DNA of 64,000 nt from an uncultured Campylobacter sp. (lineage in GTDB: Bacteria > Campylobacterota > Campylobacteria > Campylobacterales > Campylobacteraceae), in contig NZ_CAURPW010000004.1 in NCBI RefSeq assembly GCF_963526985.1, positions 1 through 64,000 on the forward strand, in the 5' to 3' direction. A program made the position numbers and the translations under genes. Positions 8,260 through 17,707 of the stretch are shown in pieces. The first letter of the stretch is position 1. Every line of letters starts with the position of its first letter. Below the pieces are notes generated by a model, which was given only the letters and a program-made list of their open reading frames with translations, was not told the origin of the DNA and did no database searches.

Positions 8260-9539
8260 CTCGCGCTCCTTTTTTTAGATATCCTAGAGACCCCGAGCAC
8301 CACGAGCGCAAATACCAAAAATAGCGCGCTGGCGCTGACGTAATCGCCGACTAGATCGACGTAGCGCACGAACGCCACCCAAAAGATAAGCGCGATGCCG
8401 AATTTCATATTATTTTGCTTGATAAGAGCGACCGCGACGCAAACGCCGATGAGCGAAAACACGCCCTCCTCGTAGCCCGCAAACGCGTCTAAGATAAAAG
8501 GTAGCGCGACCAAAAGCGCTCCGACTGTTGCGGCGACGTATTTTTTAAAGTAAAACGCAAGTCCCAAAGATACCGCGCAAAATACGGCAAACAGCGCCCC
8601 AAACACGCTTTTTAAAAACGTAACCCCGTTTAAAACCTGCTCGTAGTTCTGGGCGCCGTAAGACCACGGACGAGAAAAATGCAAATCCTCGTAAAGCGAC
8701 ATATCAAAGCACAAGATGCCCGCGCCGCAGACGATGCCGACGGTTTTGAGATAAAACGCGAGTTCAAATTTGCCCGCTCTCTCAAGCAAAAACGAAGCGC
8801 AAACGGCTAGCAGGCAGTAGCTAAGCGCAAAAAAATGAACGCCGTAAAGCGCATCGTCCACGCGCAAATTAGCTAGAAAATACCGCTCGTAAAGCACGAA
8901 AGATACAATATAAGAAAACACGCTCGCAAAAAGCGCGCCCGTAAGTAGCCGCGAGTCGTCGCGCCAAAGCACCGCCGCGCAGGCTACTATAAATAACAAA
9001 AATCCGTGCGAAACGCCGCTAAACTCAAACTCCATCAAAAACCAAATAAGCCCCAAAACAATAGCTTGCAATGCGATAATGGACTTACGCGTCGCAAGTC
9101 CCAGCGCCAAAGCTCCGACCGCCCACAGCAGCACGCCGTCAGGCATATGCTCGCCTAAATGGTAAATTTGCGCGACTAAAACGATCGCCGCGCCGTAGCA
9201 AAAGTTACCCAGAAAAAACAGCGTCGTAGCCTGCGTCTCTTTGCCGTTTTTCTGCGCCAAAACTCCGCTAAAATTTACCGCCGCCAGTATGCCAAGCACG
9301 ATGATTAGCCTCACGGCGCGCGGCAGCTCCTCCCAGTTTGCGCCAACTAACGTAAATAGCGAAAGCGCCAAAAACAGATACGCTACGAGCTTTAAAATAA
9401 AGCTTCGTCGCTCGTTTTCGCCTGGTAAATCCATATCGTATCTAGCCGCTATCTTGCGCGCCGCCTCGTCGCTTACCAGCCCTTCTTCTCGCCACTTCGC
9501 AAGCTCGTATGCGAGAAAATTTTTATGAAATATCATCAT
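8256..9539 (-). CDS. DUF2157-type polytopic membrane protein
   Basis: A 427-aa integral membrane protein with about 12 hydrophobic helices from residue 45 on. The soluble N-terminus (LAKWREEGLVSDEAARKIAARY) is characteristic of DUF2157, and the later part resembles DUF4401. Start ATG has GGAGTAGAAAA upstream. It overlaps the GDYXXLXY gene by four bases. The function of the family is not known. It sits between two hydrogenase-gene blocks on the same strand, but a role in hydrogenase assembly is only a positional guess. Confidence 0.8.
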   Translation of the reverse strand: MMIFHKNFLAYELAKWREEGLVSDEAARKIAARYDMDLPGENERRSFILKLVAYLFLALSLFTLVGANWEELPRAVRLIIVLGILAAVNFSGVLAQKNGKETQATTLFFLGNFCYGAAIVLVAQIYHLGEHMPDGVLLWAVGALALGLATRKSIIALQAIVLGLIWFLMEFEFSGVSHGFLLFIVACAAVLWRDDSRLLTGALFASVFSYIVSFVLYERYFLANLRVDDALYGVHFFALSYCLLAVCASFLLERAGKFELAFYLKTVGIVCGAGILCFDMSLYEDLHFSRPWSYGAQNYEQVLNGVTFLKSVFGALFAVFCAVSLGLAFYFKKYVAATVGALLVALPFILDAFAGYEEGVFSLIGVCVAVALIKQNNMKFGIALIFWVAFVRYVDLVGDYVSASALFLVFALVVLGVSRISKKRSAR

Positions 9540-10386
9540 TTTTCTACTCCATTTATTTTATCTTCCTGTATCGCCCGGCACGGTAAAGCATCGCATAGCC
9601 CACCCCCGACTATCTCGCGCTTTACTCAAGTCCTAAAAACGCCGCCGTAAGTCCGCCTCTTATCCGTAAAACAAACGCTTTTTCAGGCTAAATTTACCAA
9701 AAACAGCGCCCGTATCTATGCATAAAAATAGTCGTAAAATCTGCTAAAAATCCGTTTTTGCGGTACCTTCGCAAAAATCGCGGCAAATATGGGCAATATA
9801 CCCGAGCTTCCCTCGTTTTGAGCGAAATTTAAAAAAATTTTGCCTTATGATCCTAGATAAATTAATCGCGCGATTTTAGCAAAAACAAAATCAAAATGTA
9901 AAGAAATAGCGAAAATACCGCGGTTTTGAACGGCGTTTTTGGTTTGCCGTTTAAATGCGGCAGAGTTTAGAGGCGCAAACGGTCATAAACCGCAAAATTT
10001 AATCAGCCGGTTCTTAAAGCGCGCTTATAAGCGTTTTTATTTTAATTCTAACCGCACAAATATCGCCCTTTTGCGGTGCAAAATCATGCCTATGCGTAAG
10101 CTTAAATCTGCCACATTTTGCTTTCTTTGTGCTAAAAAGCGGTAAGCGTCAGAAATTATCGCGCCTTTTAGAAGCTTAGAGAGATAAATTTTAAGCTTAG
10201 TTTTTAAAAATATGCAAAAATTTAACATCAAATAACGGCAAATTTAAAAGAGTAAATTTAAAAAATAAAAACATCTATTTAAACGGATTAAATTAATATC
10301 TAGTTTTAACGTAAAAGAGCATTAAACAAATAAATAAAAAATACTGCGTAAATTATAAATAAAATTTACGCTAGAAAAATATAAAA
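9540..10386. other. gene-free stretch of about 850 bp
   Basis: The short ORFs here lack ribosome sites and recognisable protein features. The stretch holds several small dyads, for example ATCGCGCGAT near 9867, and becomes very A+T-rich towards 10380. A promoter for the DUF2157 gene, or a small RNA, could lie here, but I see no decisive signal. Confidence 0.5.
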
Positions 10387-10422
10387 TTCATCCGCCTAGC
10401 TCAGCCAAGCCAAACGGATGAA
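10387..10422 (-). terminator. terminator after nikR
   Basis: An 8-bp perfect stem (TTCATCCG at 10387-10394, CGGATGAA at 10415-10422) lies 10 bp beyond the nikR stop. Read on the minus strand it is followed by a T-rich TTTTATATTTTT tract. It probably ends the long hydABCDE-hypF-nikR transcript. Confidence 0.75.
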
Positions 10423-10432
10423 AACCGCTATC

Positions 10433-10846
10433 CTACGAGTGAGGGACGGCGGCCTTGGTGAGTTTTGCAAATTTAACCCCTTTTAGTCCGCCCATTTTTT
10501 CTGAAAATTTCTCGATAGACCCTGCTTTGCCGCGCAGTATCAGAGTCTCTAGGCAGTTATCGTGATCCACGTGGACGTGAGTCGTGCAGGCGATATGCAG
10601 GTTCGCCTTGTGCTCGATGTCCATCATTTTCACGACGAGGTCGTTTTGGTGATGTAGATAAATGAGCGTCAAAACGCCGATAAGATCCTCATCCGCGTCC
10701 TTCCAGCTGTCATTTACTATTTTTTCTCTAATCAAATCGCGAGTAAATTCGCTTCTTGAAGCATAGCCCTGAGCGCCTATCTTGCTATCTAGCTCGTCGA
10801 GGAGTTGTTTTGGCAACGATACACTAAACCTGATGATGTTTTCCAC
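10433..10846 (-). CDS. nikR: nickel-responsive transcriptional regulator NikR
   Basis: NikR is a ribbon-helix-helix repressor/activator that binds DNA when loaded with nickel. The 137-aa protein has the N-terminal RHH domain (IIRFSVSLPKQLLDELD, residues 4-20) and the ACT-like metal domain. The four nickel ligands are all present with the classical spacing: His79, His90, His92 and Cys98. Start is GTG at 10844-10846 behind AAGGAGGCGATA. It lies 51 bp after hypF on the same strand and is probably the last gene of the hydrogenase operon, so nickel sensing is linked to nickel-enzyme synthesis. Its operator was not identified. Confidence 0.95.
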   Translation of the reverse strand: MENIIRFSVSLPKQLLDELDSKIGAQGYASRSEFTRDLIREKIVNDSWKDADEDLIGVLTLIYLHHQNDLVVKMMDIEHKANLHIACTTHVHVDHDNCLETLILRGKAGSIEKFSEKMGGLKGVKFAKLTKAAVPHS

Positions 10847-10897
10847 TATCGCCTCCTTAAAGAAAATATTACATATTATACATCAGGAAACTTTAAT

Positions 10898-13123
10898 TTA
10901 TATTAATGTAAATACGATTTGACCGATAGCTATGCTCGAATCATTGGCAGTAAAATTTTTATTTATGTAATATTTCTTACCTTTTTGCTTAAGAATTAAA
11001 ATTACATTTTCAAGCAGGGCTTTATTTTGAAAAACTCCGCCTGCGAGCAAGACGTCGTTAGGCTGCGCGCAAGCCACGTCTGCGACGAGCTTTGCAAGCC
11101 CCTTTATAAAGCCCGTAGCAGCCGTTTTTGCATCGTCTTTTAGAACTCTTTTAAAGGCTTCTTTAAAGCAAATTTTGTCACTACTGATCTCAAATTCGTA
11201 GCAGACGTCTAAATTTGCGTCGTAGAGCGCTTCTAGGCTCATCCCCGCCTCGCCCTCGTAGCTGATGCTATCAAGTCCGAGGATCACCGCCGCAAATGCG
11301 TCGAAAATGCGTCCGAGCGAGCTGGTTTTAACGCAGTTTATTTGCTTTTCGTGCAGGATTTTTAGATTTTTTAGCTTGGCTGGCTCAAATTTGGCTAAAA
11401 ACGCCTCCGCCTCGCACTCTAAATCATATTTTAAAATCACGGCATAAGCGATCTGCCAGATGTTTTTTACGCTAGCTTCGCCGCCGATCAGTAAAATTTC
11501 GTCAAATCTGCAAACCCGCTCGTACTCTTTGCCGCGCACTTTTAGGATCTCTCCACCCCAGACGCTCCCATCCGCGCCGTATCCCGTACCGTCAAAGCAA
11601 AAGCCCAAATACTCGCGATTTGCGTCCAAATCGTTTTCTAAAATCACAGAAAGCAAATGCGCGTGATGATGCTGGATTTGCTTGATATTTGAACCCAAAT
11701 TCGCGGCATACTCGCGCGCCCATTTTAAGTTTAAAAAATGCGGATGCAAATCGGCTACGATCTCGTCAAATTTTAGCTCGTAAATCTCGCTAAAAAGATT
11801 GATTAGCGCGCAAAACCGCTCATAGGTCGCGACGTTTTTTAGATCACCGATATATGGGCTTACCATCAGCTCGCCATCTTTAAAGATCGCAAACTGGTTT
11901 TTTAGCTCGGCTCCGACGGCTAAAACGGTCTTTTCGCTCTTAAATTTCGTGCGGATAAACTTAGGATGCACGCCGCGGCTCGTGCGGATAAAAACTGGCT
12001 CGCCGCCCGCTACGAATGCGATACTATCGTCGCTTGGCGAGTGGATCTCGCGGTCGTTATCTAGATAAAAATCTATCACGCCGCCCAGCTTTTCTCGCAG
12101 GTCGTTTTCGCCATATATGATGGGCTCGCCCGAGACATTGGCCGAAGTGGCGATAACGTCGCCCTCTAAATACTCAAAAAGCAAGAGATGAACGCCGGTG
12201 TATGGCAAAAATATGCCGATTTTATTTAGTCCCGGCGCTAAATTTGAGGGAACCGGCGCGCCAGGCAAGCTTTGCAAAACGACGATAGGTTTTAAATTTG
12301 AGCTTAAAAGCTGCTGCTCCTTGGGCGAAATTTGAGCGTATTTTTTAGCGCGCGCTAGGTCTTTGCACATCACGGCAAATGGCTTTTTAGGGCGCTTCTT
12401 GCGCTCTCTTAGTAGCCCTACCGTGTCCTCCTCTAAACGGCACATCAGATGAAATCCGCCAAGCCCCTTTACGGCTAAAATTTTACCCTCGTTTATGAGC
12501 TGCGCGGCCTGCTTCGCGCTTTCGTTATCCAGCGCCAAAACCCGCCCGAATTTATCTTTTAGAGTGAGTCTTGGCCCGCAGTTTGGGCAGGAGACAGGCT
12601 GGGCGTGATAGCGGCGATTTAGCGGATTTTTGTATTCGCCGCCGCAAAATTCGCACATCTTAAACGCGCTCATCGTCGTGTTTGCGCGGTCGTAAGGCAG
12701 CGACTTGATAATCGAAAACCTCGGGCCGCAGTTGGTGCAGTTTATAAAAGGATAATGATACCTCGGGTCTGTGGGATCGTAAAACTCGCGCTCGCAGTCT
12801 GCACAGAGGGCAAAATCGGGCAAGATGGGCGCGTGTTTTTTGGCTGATTTTGAGGCGACTATCTTAAACTCGTCAAATTTCGCGCTCTCTAGCTCGGTTT
12901 TTCTCATCTCGTCGATACGAGCGAGGCTGGGCAGCTCCTCATAAAGCGCTTTTTCAAATTTTTCTATCTGCTCGTCTCGCCCGCAAAGCGTTAGCTTCAC
13001 GCCCTCGTCGTCGTTGTAAATTTCGCCCGCAAGGCCGAATTTAAGGGCTAGATTATAAACAAAGGGGCGAAAGCCGACGCCTTGGACTAAGCCTGAAATT
13101 TCATATCTAAAACATCTCTTCAA
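10898..13123 (-). CDS. hypF: carbamoyltransferase HypF
   Basis: HypF makes the carbamoyl group used for the hydrogenase CN ligands. The 741-aa protein shows all domains in order: acylphosphatase (ISGLVQGVGFRPFVYN, about 9-24), two zinc fingers (CADCEREF, CTNCGPR, CEFCGGEY, CPNCGPR; about 105-185), a YrdC-like domain (about 200-385, with KRPKKPFAVMC) and a Kae1-like domain (about 390-741, with HHHAHLLSV and LAGGVFQNK). The start is TTG at 13121-13123, overlapping the end of hydE by 17 bp; it gives the normal N-terminus and has AAAGAG upstream. Confidence 0.95.
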   Translation of the reverse strand: MKRCFRYEISGLVQGVGFRPFVYNLALKFGLAGEIYNDDEGVKLTLCGRDEQIEKFEKALYEELPSLARIDEMRKTELESAKFDEFKIVASKSAKKHAPILPDFALCADCEREFYDPTDPRYHYPFINCTNCGPRFSIIKSLPYDRANTTMSAFKMCEFCGGEYKNPLNRRYHAQPVSCPNCGPRLTLKDKFGRVLALDNESAKQAAQLINEGKILAVKGLGGFHLMCRLEEDTVGLLRERKKRPKKPFAVMCKDLARAKKYAQISPKEQQLLSSNLKPIVVLQSLPGAPVPSNLAPGLNKIGIFLPYTGVHLLLFEYLEGDVIATSANVSGEPIIYGENDLREKLGGVIDFYLDNDREIHSPSDDSIAFVAGGEPVFIRTSRGVHPKFIRTKFKSEKTVLAVGAELKNQFAIFKDGELMVSPYIGDLKNVATYERFCALINLFSEIYELKFDEIVADLHPHFLNLKWAREYAANLGSNIKQIQHHHAHLLSVILENDLDANREYLGFCFDGTGYGADGSVWGGEILKVRGKEYERVCRFDEILLIGGEASVKNIWQIAYAVILKYDLECEAEAFLAKFEPAKLKNLKILHEKQINCVKTSSLGRIFDAFAAVILGLDSISYEGEAGMSLEALYDANLDVCYEFEISSDKICFKEAFKRVLKDDAKTAATGFIKGLAKLVADVACAQPNDVLLAGGVFQNKALLENVILILKQKGKKYYINKNFTANDSSIAIGQIVFTLI

Positions 13124-14648
13124 TCAAAAACTCTTTGCTAAATTTGGCGTTTAAGCCCGTTTTTAGATGCTTTAACGTCAAATTCGCAAGCGTTTTGTTC
13201 TCAAAAAGCGAGCCGCAAAGCAGCGCGTTTTGCACGCTAAAATCCTGCTTTAGCGCGTCCGAAAAATCGCTCAAAAAATAAGCCAGCGACTCGGCGTATC
13301 CGTAGCTAAGCAGCCTCGCATCGACGCCTGCGAGCCTAAAGCTCATGCCGCTTCTAGCAAATTTAACGACGTCAAAATGCGTTTTGTTTAGCATTTTAAA
13401 ATCAAGCCTAGGCCCTTTTGCGCCGTTAAAATCGCTCGCGTTTTGCAGTAAAATTTCGCCCGCTTTTTGCGCATCGCTATCAAATCCAAGCAGCGCTCCG
13501 ACTATACAAAACAGCCCGAAAAAGCCGTTTTGTACGTTTAGCTCGCCGCGCGGCAAACTAAAGCTTTCGCCATAATTTTGAAGCAATCTCTCGCCGCCAT
13601 CCTCGCGCTTTATCTGAGCGTAAAGCTCGTCAAAACTCGCGGGCAAGGCGAAATTTAAGACGTTAAAATCATCAAATTTGGGGTAAATTTTAACTTCATC
13701 GTCTTTAAACCTGCTTAAAAATATCCTAGCTATCCCGCCCTCTTCGTCAAATTCTTTTTTTGCGAGATTAAAATTCGCTAGATTTTTATCCGCGGCGCCC
13801 TCTACCTCGCTCAAATTTGCGCGTGAATAATAAATATTTGAGCCGCTAAAAATATATCCGTTTTCAAGCACGGTAGCCTTAAACGGCTGCCTTTGCGCCT
13901 TTAACGAGGTAAAATTTACGCCTGCCTTAAAAAGCCTGTCGCAAAGCGCGTAGAGGAAAATGTCTCTAGGGGCGCAGACGTCAAAAAAACTTGGCGAGTT
14001 TGGGTGATTGCCGTGGTAAATCGCCGTCGTTTTTAGCGTAACGGCGGGTTTTTCGTAGCTTGCTAGAGCTACTTGCTCGGCTTCGTTTGCGATAAAAATT
14101 TTCGGTAAATTTTTAAGGTTTGTCGGCATTAAAAGATTAAAATTTTCGTTTAGTTCGGTAAAATTTGACGCTTCAAATTCGCCGCTAATATCTTTAAATT
14201 TAACGCTCGCGCCAGCGCTTAAATTTTTAAAAGCAAAATCCAAAAGCTCGCTAAAATTCGCCTTCGTTACGGGCGTAAATTTGTCGTCCGTAAAAACGCA
14301 AACATCGCTAAAAACGCCGTTTTCGCACTCTTTTAGCTCTCCTTTTAGATAAGCGCTAACGACGCTTGGAGTGATATTTGAGAGTGCATTTTGCGGTTCG
14401 CTCGTTTCGCCTTGCGGTAAATTTTCGCTCGCATAAACTTTTGAACCGCGCAAAAACACGCTGTGAGGCAGCGCACTAGAAAGCATATCCGAAAACGTCA
14501 AAAGTTCCTCTTGCGTACCCTGGGCGTAAAGCGTAGTTAAACCCCACTCCCTTTTAAGGCTAAATTTTAGTCCGCTTTTTTGCGCGTAAAATTTAAGAAA
14601 AAAGGCGAAATTTTCGCTCGCGCAGTCAAACTCGTAAGCTAAAATCAT
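13107..14648 (-). CDS. hydE: HydE-type hydrogenase accessory protein, HypF-C-terminus-like
   Basis: A 513-aa protein in the position of hydE of Helicobacter and Wolinella hydABCDE operons, where HydE is needed for hydrogenase activity by an unclear mechanism. Most of it shows no recognisable motif. Its C-terminal about 90 residues align by eye with HypF: ALLCGSLFENKTLANLTL matches LLAGGVFQNKALLENV, and the upstream RSGMSFR region corresponds to the HypF YEGEAGM region. This suggests a diverged, probably inactive Kae1/HypF-type fold. The ATG overlaps the hydD stop (ATGA), and its end overlaps hypF. The hydE name rests on position and length. Confidence 0.75.
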   Translation of the reverse strand: MILAYEFDCASENFAFFLKFYAQKSGLKFSLKREWGLTTLYAQGTQEELLTFSDMLSSALPHSVFLRGSKVYASENLPQGETSEPQNALSNITPSVVSAYLKGELKECENGVFSDVCVFTDDKFTPVTKANFSELLDFAFKNLSAGASVKFKDISGEFEASNFTELNENFNLLMPTNLKNLPKIFIANEAEQVALASYEKPAVTLKTTAIYHGNHPNSPSFFDVCAPRDIFLYALCDRLFKAGVNFTSLKAQRQPFKATVLENGYIFSGSNIYYSRANLSEVEGAADKNLANFNLAKKEFDEEGGIARIFLSRFKDDEVKIYPKFDDFNVLNFALPASFDELYAQIKREDGGERLLQNYGESFSLPRGELNVQNGFFGLFCIVGALLGFDSDAQKAGEILLQNASDFNGAKGPRLDFKMLNKTHFDVVKFARSGMSFRLAGVDARLLSYGYAESLAYFLSDFSDALKQDFSVQNALLCGSLFENKTLANLTLKHLKTGLNAKFSKEFLIEEMF

Positions 14649-15292
14649 ATCGCACCCCTTTTTGAAAACTCTAAAGCGATATCGCAGACGCTAAAATTTG
14701 CGATCTTTTCGTGGCTAAATCCAAGCTTTGAAAGCTCGTTTAAAAGCGTCTTTTCCATCAAATTTACGCCCTCTTGCGCCTGCGACGAGAGCTCAAAGCT
14801 CATAGGCTCGATGCGTTTTGGCACGATACCTAAAATTTTAGTCCGCGGCAAATCGCCCGCAAGCTCCATCAGCCGCAACGTTTCAAGCATCTCTACCTCG
14901 TGCGCGGAGCCGTTCCAAGAAACTGCGGGCGGCACCTGCTCGTAACCGAAAAAATACACGTCCCCCGTCTCGCCGTCATCTGCGCTGACGCAGTCGGCGA
15001 CTATCAAAACGTCCGCCTGAGCTATAAGGGGCGTTAGCGCCATAGCTAGCGTGCCGCCATCGATAAATCTTAGCTCCAAATTTGCGCCGTCTGCGTTAAA
15101 TTTAAAGCCGCCTCGACTAGCTAAATCGCCGCTTAAATTTGAGTTTGCGCCGTCCAAATTTAAAGCGGAGTCAAATTTAGCCCTGATTTTAGGGCTAAAT
15201 TTATAGTTTCGCTCCATCATTTTTACAAAATGCACTCCCACGCCCTCGTCGCCAAACATCACGTTGCCGATACCTAGCACCAAAACGCGCAT
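14645..15292 (-). CDS. hydD: hydrogenase maturation endopeptidase HydD
   Basis: HydD (HyaD/HupD/HybD family) removes the C-terminal peptide of the large subunit after nickel insertion. The 215-aa protein has MRVLVLGIGNVMFGDEGVGV with the metal ligand Glu17, RFIDGGTL and VADCVSADD. The family is usually about 160-180 aa. Residues about 31-72, between the first helix (MMERNYKFSP) and RFIDGG, are an extra stretch rich in NL and KF, encoded by repeated AAATTT and containing a perfect inverted repeat (15173-15202). Start ATG overlaps the hydC stop (TGATG). Confidence 0.92.
   Translation of the reverse strand: MRVLVLGIGNVMFGDEGVGVHFVKMMERNYKFSPKIRAKFDSALNLDGANSNLSGDLASRGGFKFNADGANLELRFIDGGTLAMALTPLIAQADVLIVADCVSADDGETGDVYFFGYEQVPPAVSWNGSAHEVEMLETLRLMELAGDLPRTKILGIVPKRIEPMSFELSSQAQEGVNLMEKTLLNELSKLGFSHEKIANFSVCDIALEFSKRGAI
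15173..15202. repeat. perfect 12-bp inverted repeat inside hydD
   Basis: AAATTTAGCCCT at 15173-15184 and AGGGCTAAATTT at 15191-15202 are exact reverse complements separated by six bases. The repeat lies in the extra, non-conserved part of hydD and keeps the reading frame. The same arm (TCAAATTTAGCCC) occurs in intergenic DNA at 7704 and 35358. Confidence 0.75.
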
Positions 15293-15975
15293 CAGTGCTC
15301 GTCTTTTACGTATTTGTAGCCGCTAATAATCGCGTCCATAGCTCCGTTTTTGCCTTTTACGGCGTTAAAGACGGCCATATACACGTGAATGGCTACAAAA
15401 ACGATGATGACCCACATGCAAACGCGGTGCACCGTGCGGACGTTTGCTAGCCCGCCCATTAGCTCCTCGCACCGCCTCATCGGCTCGTAAAGCAGCCCGC
15501 CAAGCCCCTCGTGATAGACGTGGACGTAGAGTACGAGGCCCGTTAGGCAAATAAGAAAAAGCACAACGTAAAAGAAAAAATACGACGCAAACTGAAGCGG
15601 ATTATAAACGCCCTTTAGATGCGGGTGCGGGCCTAAAAATAGATAGTATTTTATCTGCGCTATCCAGACTTTCGGGCTAAAAAAATCAACTACGCTCACG
15701 ACCTCTTTACGGCTGTATTTGTCGAATATAAACAGATAAAGCTTGAAAATAAAGCACGCTATCAAGATAAATCCCGCGATTTGGTGCGCCATACGCCATT
15801 TAGCATTCATAAAATTCGTCGGTTCGCTCGTGATTTCGGGACTAACGAAAACATATGATATATAGTAGCCGCTCACGACTAAAAATGTGATGGCAAAAAA
15901 CCTGATCCAGTGCGTCGCTCTAAGTCCGATGGAAAATTCATACTCGCTTTTGCGGTCAAATTTATGCTCGCTCAT
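15292..15975 (-). CDS. hydC: NiFe-hydrogenase cytochrome b subunit HydC
   Basis: HydC anchors HydAB to the cytoplasmic membrane and passes electrons through two b hemes to the quinone pool. The 227-aa protein has four membrane helices, with candidate heme His in RATHWIRF (about 23), MAHQIAGF (about 63), LYVHVYHEG and VAIHVYMAV. I chose ATG 15973-15975 because GAAAGGAGCGGCT precedes it; upstream extension would run into the hydB end. It lies 11 bp after hydB, and its ribosome site falls in that gap. Confidence 0.93.
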   Translation of the reverse strand: MSEHKFDRKSEYEFSIGLRATHWIRFFAITFLVVSGYYISYVFVSPEITSEPTNFMNAKWRMAHQIAGFILIACFIFKLYLFIFDKYSRKEVVSVVDFFSPKVWIAQIKYYLFLGPHPHLKGVYNPLQFASYFFFYVVLFLICLTGLVLYVHVYHEGLGGLLYEPMRRCEELMGGLANVRTVHRVCMWVIIVFVAIHVYMAVFNAVKGKNGAMDAIISGYKYVKDEH

Positions 15976-15986
15976 AGCCGCTCCTT

Positions 15987-17705
15987 TCACAAATTCGGGT
16001 TGATTTTGTATTCGCCCAGCCGCTTGCCGCGCGCATCCATCACGTGCACGGCGCATGCGATACAAGGATCGTAGGAGTGGATCTTGCGTATGATCTCAAG
16101 CGGCTTGGTTAGATCGGCGATCTTTAGCCCGATGAGGCACTCCTCGTAGCTTCCTCGCGCGTTTGCGGCGTCTTTTGGCGAGGCGTTCCACGTGCTAGGC
16201 ACGACTGCCTGCCAGTTGGTTATCACGCCGTCTTTTATGCGGCACCAGTGGCTAAGCGCGCCGCGAGGGGCGTTGCCTTGGAAATTTCCTTTATACTCTT
16301 TGCCGTTATCTATGACGTACTTAGCGTAGGTTTCTTGATCGGTTTTTAGATTTTCTACTAGGCTATTAAAGGCCGTTAGACCGTGATCGGCTACTAGTTT
16401 AGCCTCTAGCATCCTGGTTGCGGTTCTACCTAGAGTAGAAAATACCGCCTCAAGCGGAAGTCCCGTATCTTTTAAAAATTTATCTACGATCTTTACCACG
16501 CGCTCGTTGCCTTTGGCGTAGTTTATCACGATGCTGGCTACCGGGCCTACCTGCATAGGTTTGCCCTCATAGCGAGGGGCTTTGATCCAGCTATATTTGC
16601 CCTTTTCGTCAAAGACCTTGGTATCTACCTCTTTGCCGCTGCCGCCCAATGTTTTCATATCTTTTAAGCCGGTGTAGTTTGGCTCGGTCTCGCCGTCGTA
16701 TGGATGCAGCGGAGCCGGGTTTTTATACCATGCGCGAGTGGCTTCCTCGGTGATCTTGTCGCCGTTTACTTCATAAACCTTGCTAATGTCGCCGTTTAGG
16801 ATAACTCCGCCTTGGATCAGGTACTCGTTTTTGCCGACTAAAAACTCGTCGTAAGCGAATAAATTTGACACGCCGACGTCTTTTAGCACGCTTGGCTCGC
16901 TGCCGTAGGCTTTAGCCGCCATGACGAGATCTGGATAATACGCCCTGTTAATAAAATCGGCCGTTTCTTGAAATTTGGTTAGATATTCGCCCAGTCTTGC
17001 AGGATCTAGCAAGTCCATGACGCAGGTCACGCCGCCCACGGTTAGGCTTTGGGGGTGCGGGTTTTTGGAGCCAAATATCGCCATCATCTGCGCTACCGTT
17101 CTTTGTATCCTTAGGCACTCTAAGTAGTGCGAAAGCACGATCAAATTTTGCTCAGGCGTAAATTTATAGGTCGGATGTCCCCAGTACGCGTTTGCAAAAG
17201 GCCCTAAATTTCCTTTTTTTACGAAGGCTTCAACGCGCTCTTTTACCTCTTTTAGCTTATCTGCGCCGGTCGCGTAAGGCGTGTCGCAGTACTTAAACGC
17301 CTCGTCGCTAGCCTTGTGCACATCCGCGCTTAGAGCCGAGACTACGTCCGCCCAGTCAAGGCCGTGAAGCTGATAAAAATGCACCACGTGATCGTGCATA
17401 TAAAGGGCGTTATTCATCAGCGTACGCGTTAGCTGCGCGTTTAGCGGAGGAACGATACCTAGCGCGTTCTCGACGGCCATGATACCCGCGCGGTAGTGCG
17501 AAAACGTACAAACTCCGCAAATCCTCTGCATAAAAAACCCTGCATCCCTCGGATCTCGCCCCTTTACGACCTGCTCTATGCCGCGCCAGAGCGTCGAGCC
17601 CGAGTAGGCCTCTTTAACTACGTTATTTTCATCTACGACGACCTCTATGCGCAGGTGGCCTTCTATTCTTGTTATCGGATCTATTACTATTCTTTGCTCG
17701 CTCAT
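15987..17705 (-). CDS. hydB: NiFe-hydrogenase large (catalytic) subunit HydB
   Basis: HydB carries the NiFe active site for periplasmic H2 oxidation. The 572-aa precursor has the N-terminal metal motif RICGVCTFSHYRAG at about 62-75 and the C-terminal DPCIACAVH, followed by an 18-residue peptide (VMDARGKRLGEYKINPNL) that HydD is expected to remove after nickel insertion. The opening MSEQRIVIDPITRIEGHLRIE is typical of group 1 uptake hydrogenases. It has no signal peptide and must be exported by association with the Tat-dependent HydA. It starts two bases after the hydA stop. Confidence 0.97.
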   Translation of the reverse strand: MSEQRIVIDPITRIEGHLRIEVVVDENNVVKEAYSGSTLWRGIEQVVKGRDPRDAGFFMQRICGVCTFSHYRAGIMAVENALGIVPPLNAQLTRTLMNNALYMHDHVVHFYQLHGLDWADVVSALSADVHKASDEAFKYCDTPYATGADKLKEVKERVEAFVKKGNLGPFANAYWGHPTYKFTPEQNLIVLSHYLECLRIQRTVAQMMAIFGSKNPHPQSLTVGGVTCVMDLLDPARLGEYLTKFQETADFINRAYYPDLVMAAKAYGSEPSVLKDVGVSNLFAYDEFLVGKNEYLIQGGVILNGDISKVYEVNGDKITEEATRAWYKNPAPLHPYDGETEPNYTGLKDMKTLGGSGKEVDTKVFDEKGKYSWIKAPRYEGKPMQVGPVASIVINYAKGNERVVKIVDKFLKDTGLPLEAVFSTLGRTATRMLEAKLVADHGLTAFNSLVENLKTDQETYAKYVIDNGKEYKGNFQGNAPRGALSHWCRIKDGVITNWQAVVPSTWNASPKDAANARGSYEECLIGLKIADLTKPLEIIRKIHSYDPCIACAVHVMDARGKRLGEYKINPNL

Positions 17706-17707
17706 TT

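Noticed and set aside
9939..10145. 68-codon ORF in the gene-free stretch
   Set aside because: No ribosome site, a lysine/arginine-rich random-looking product, no motif.
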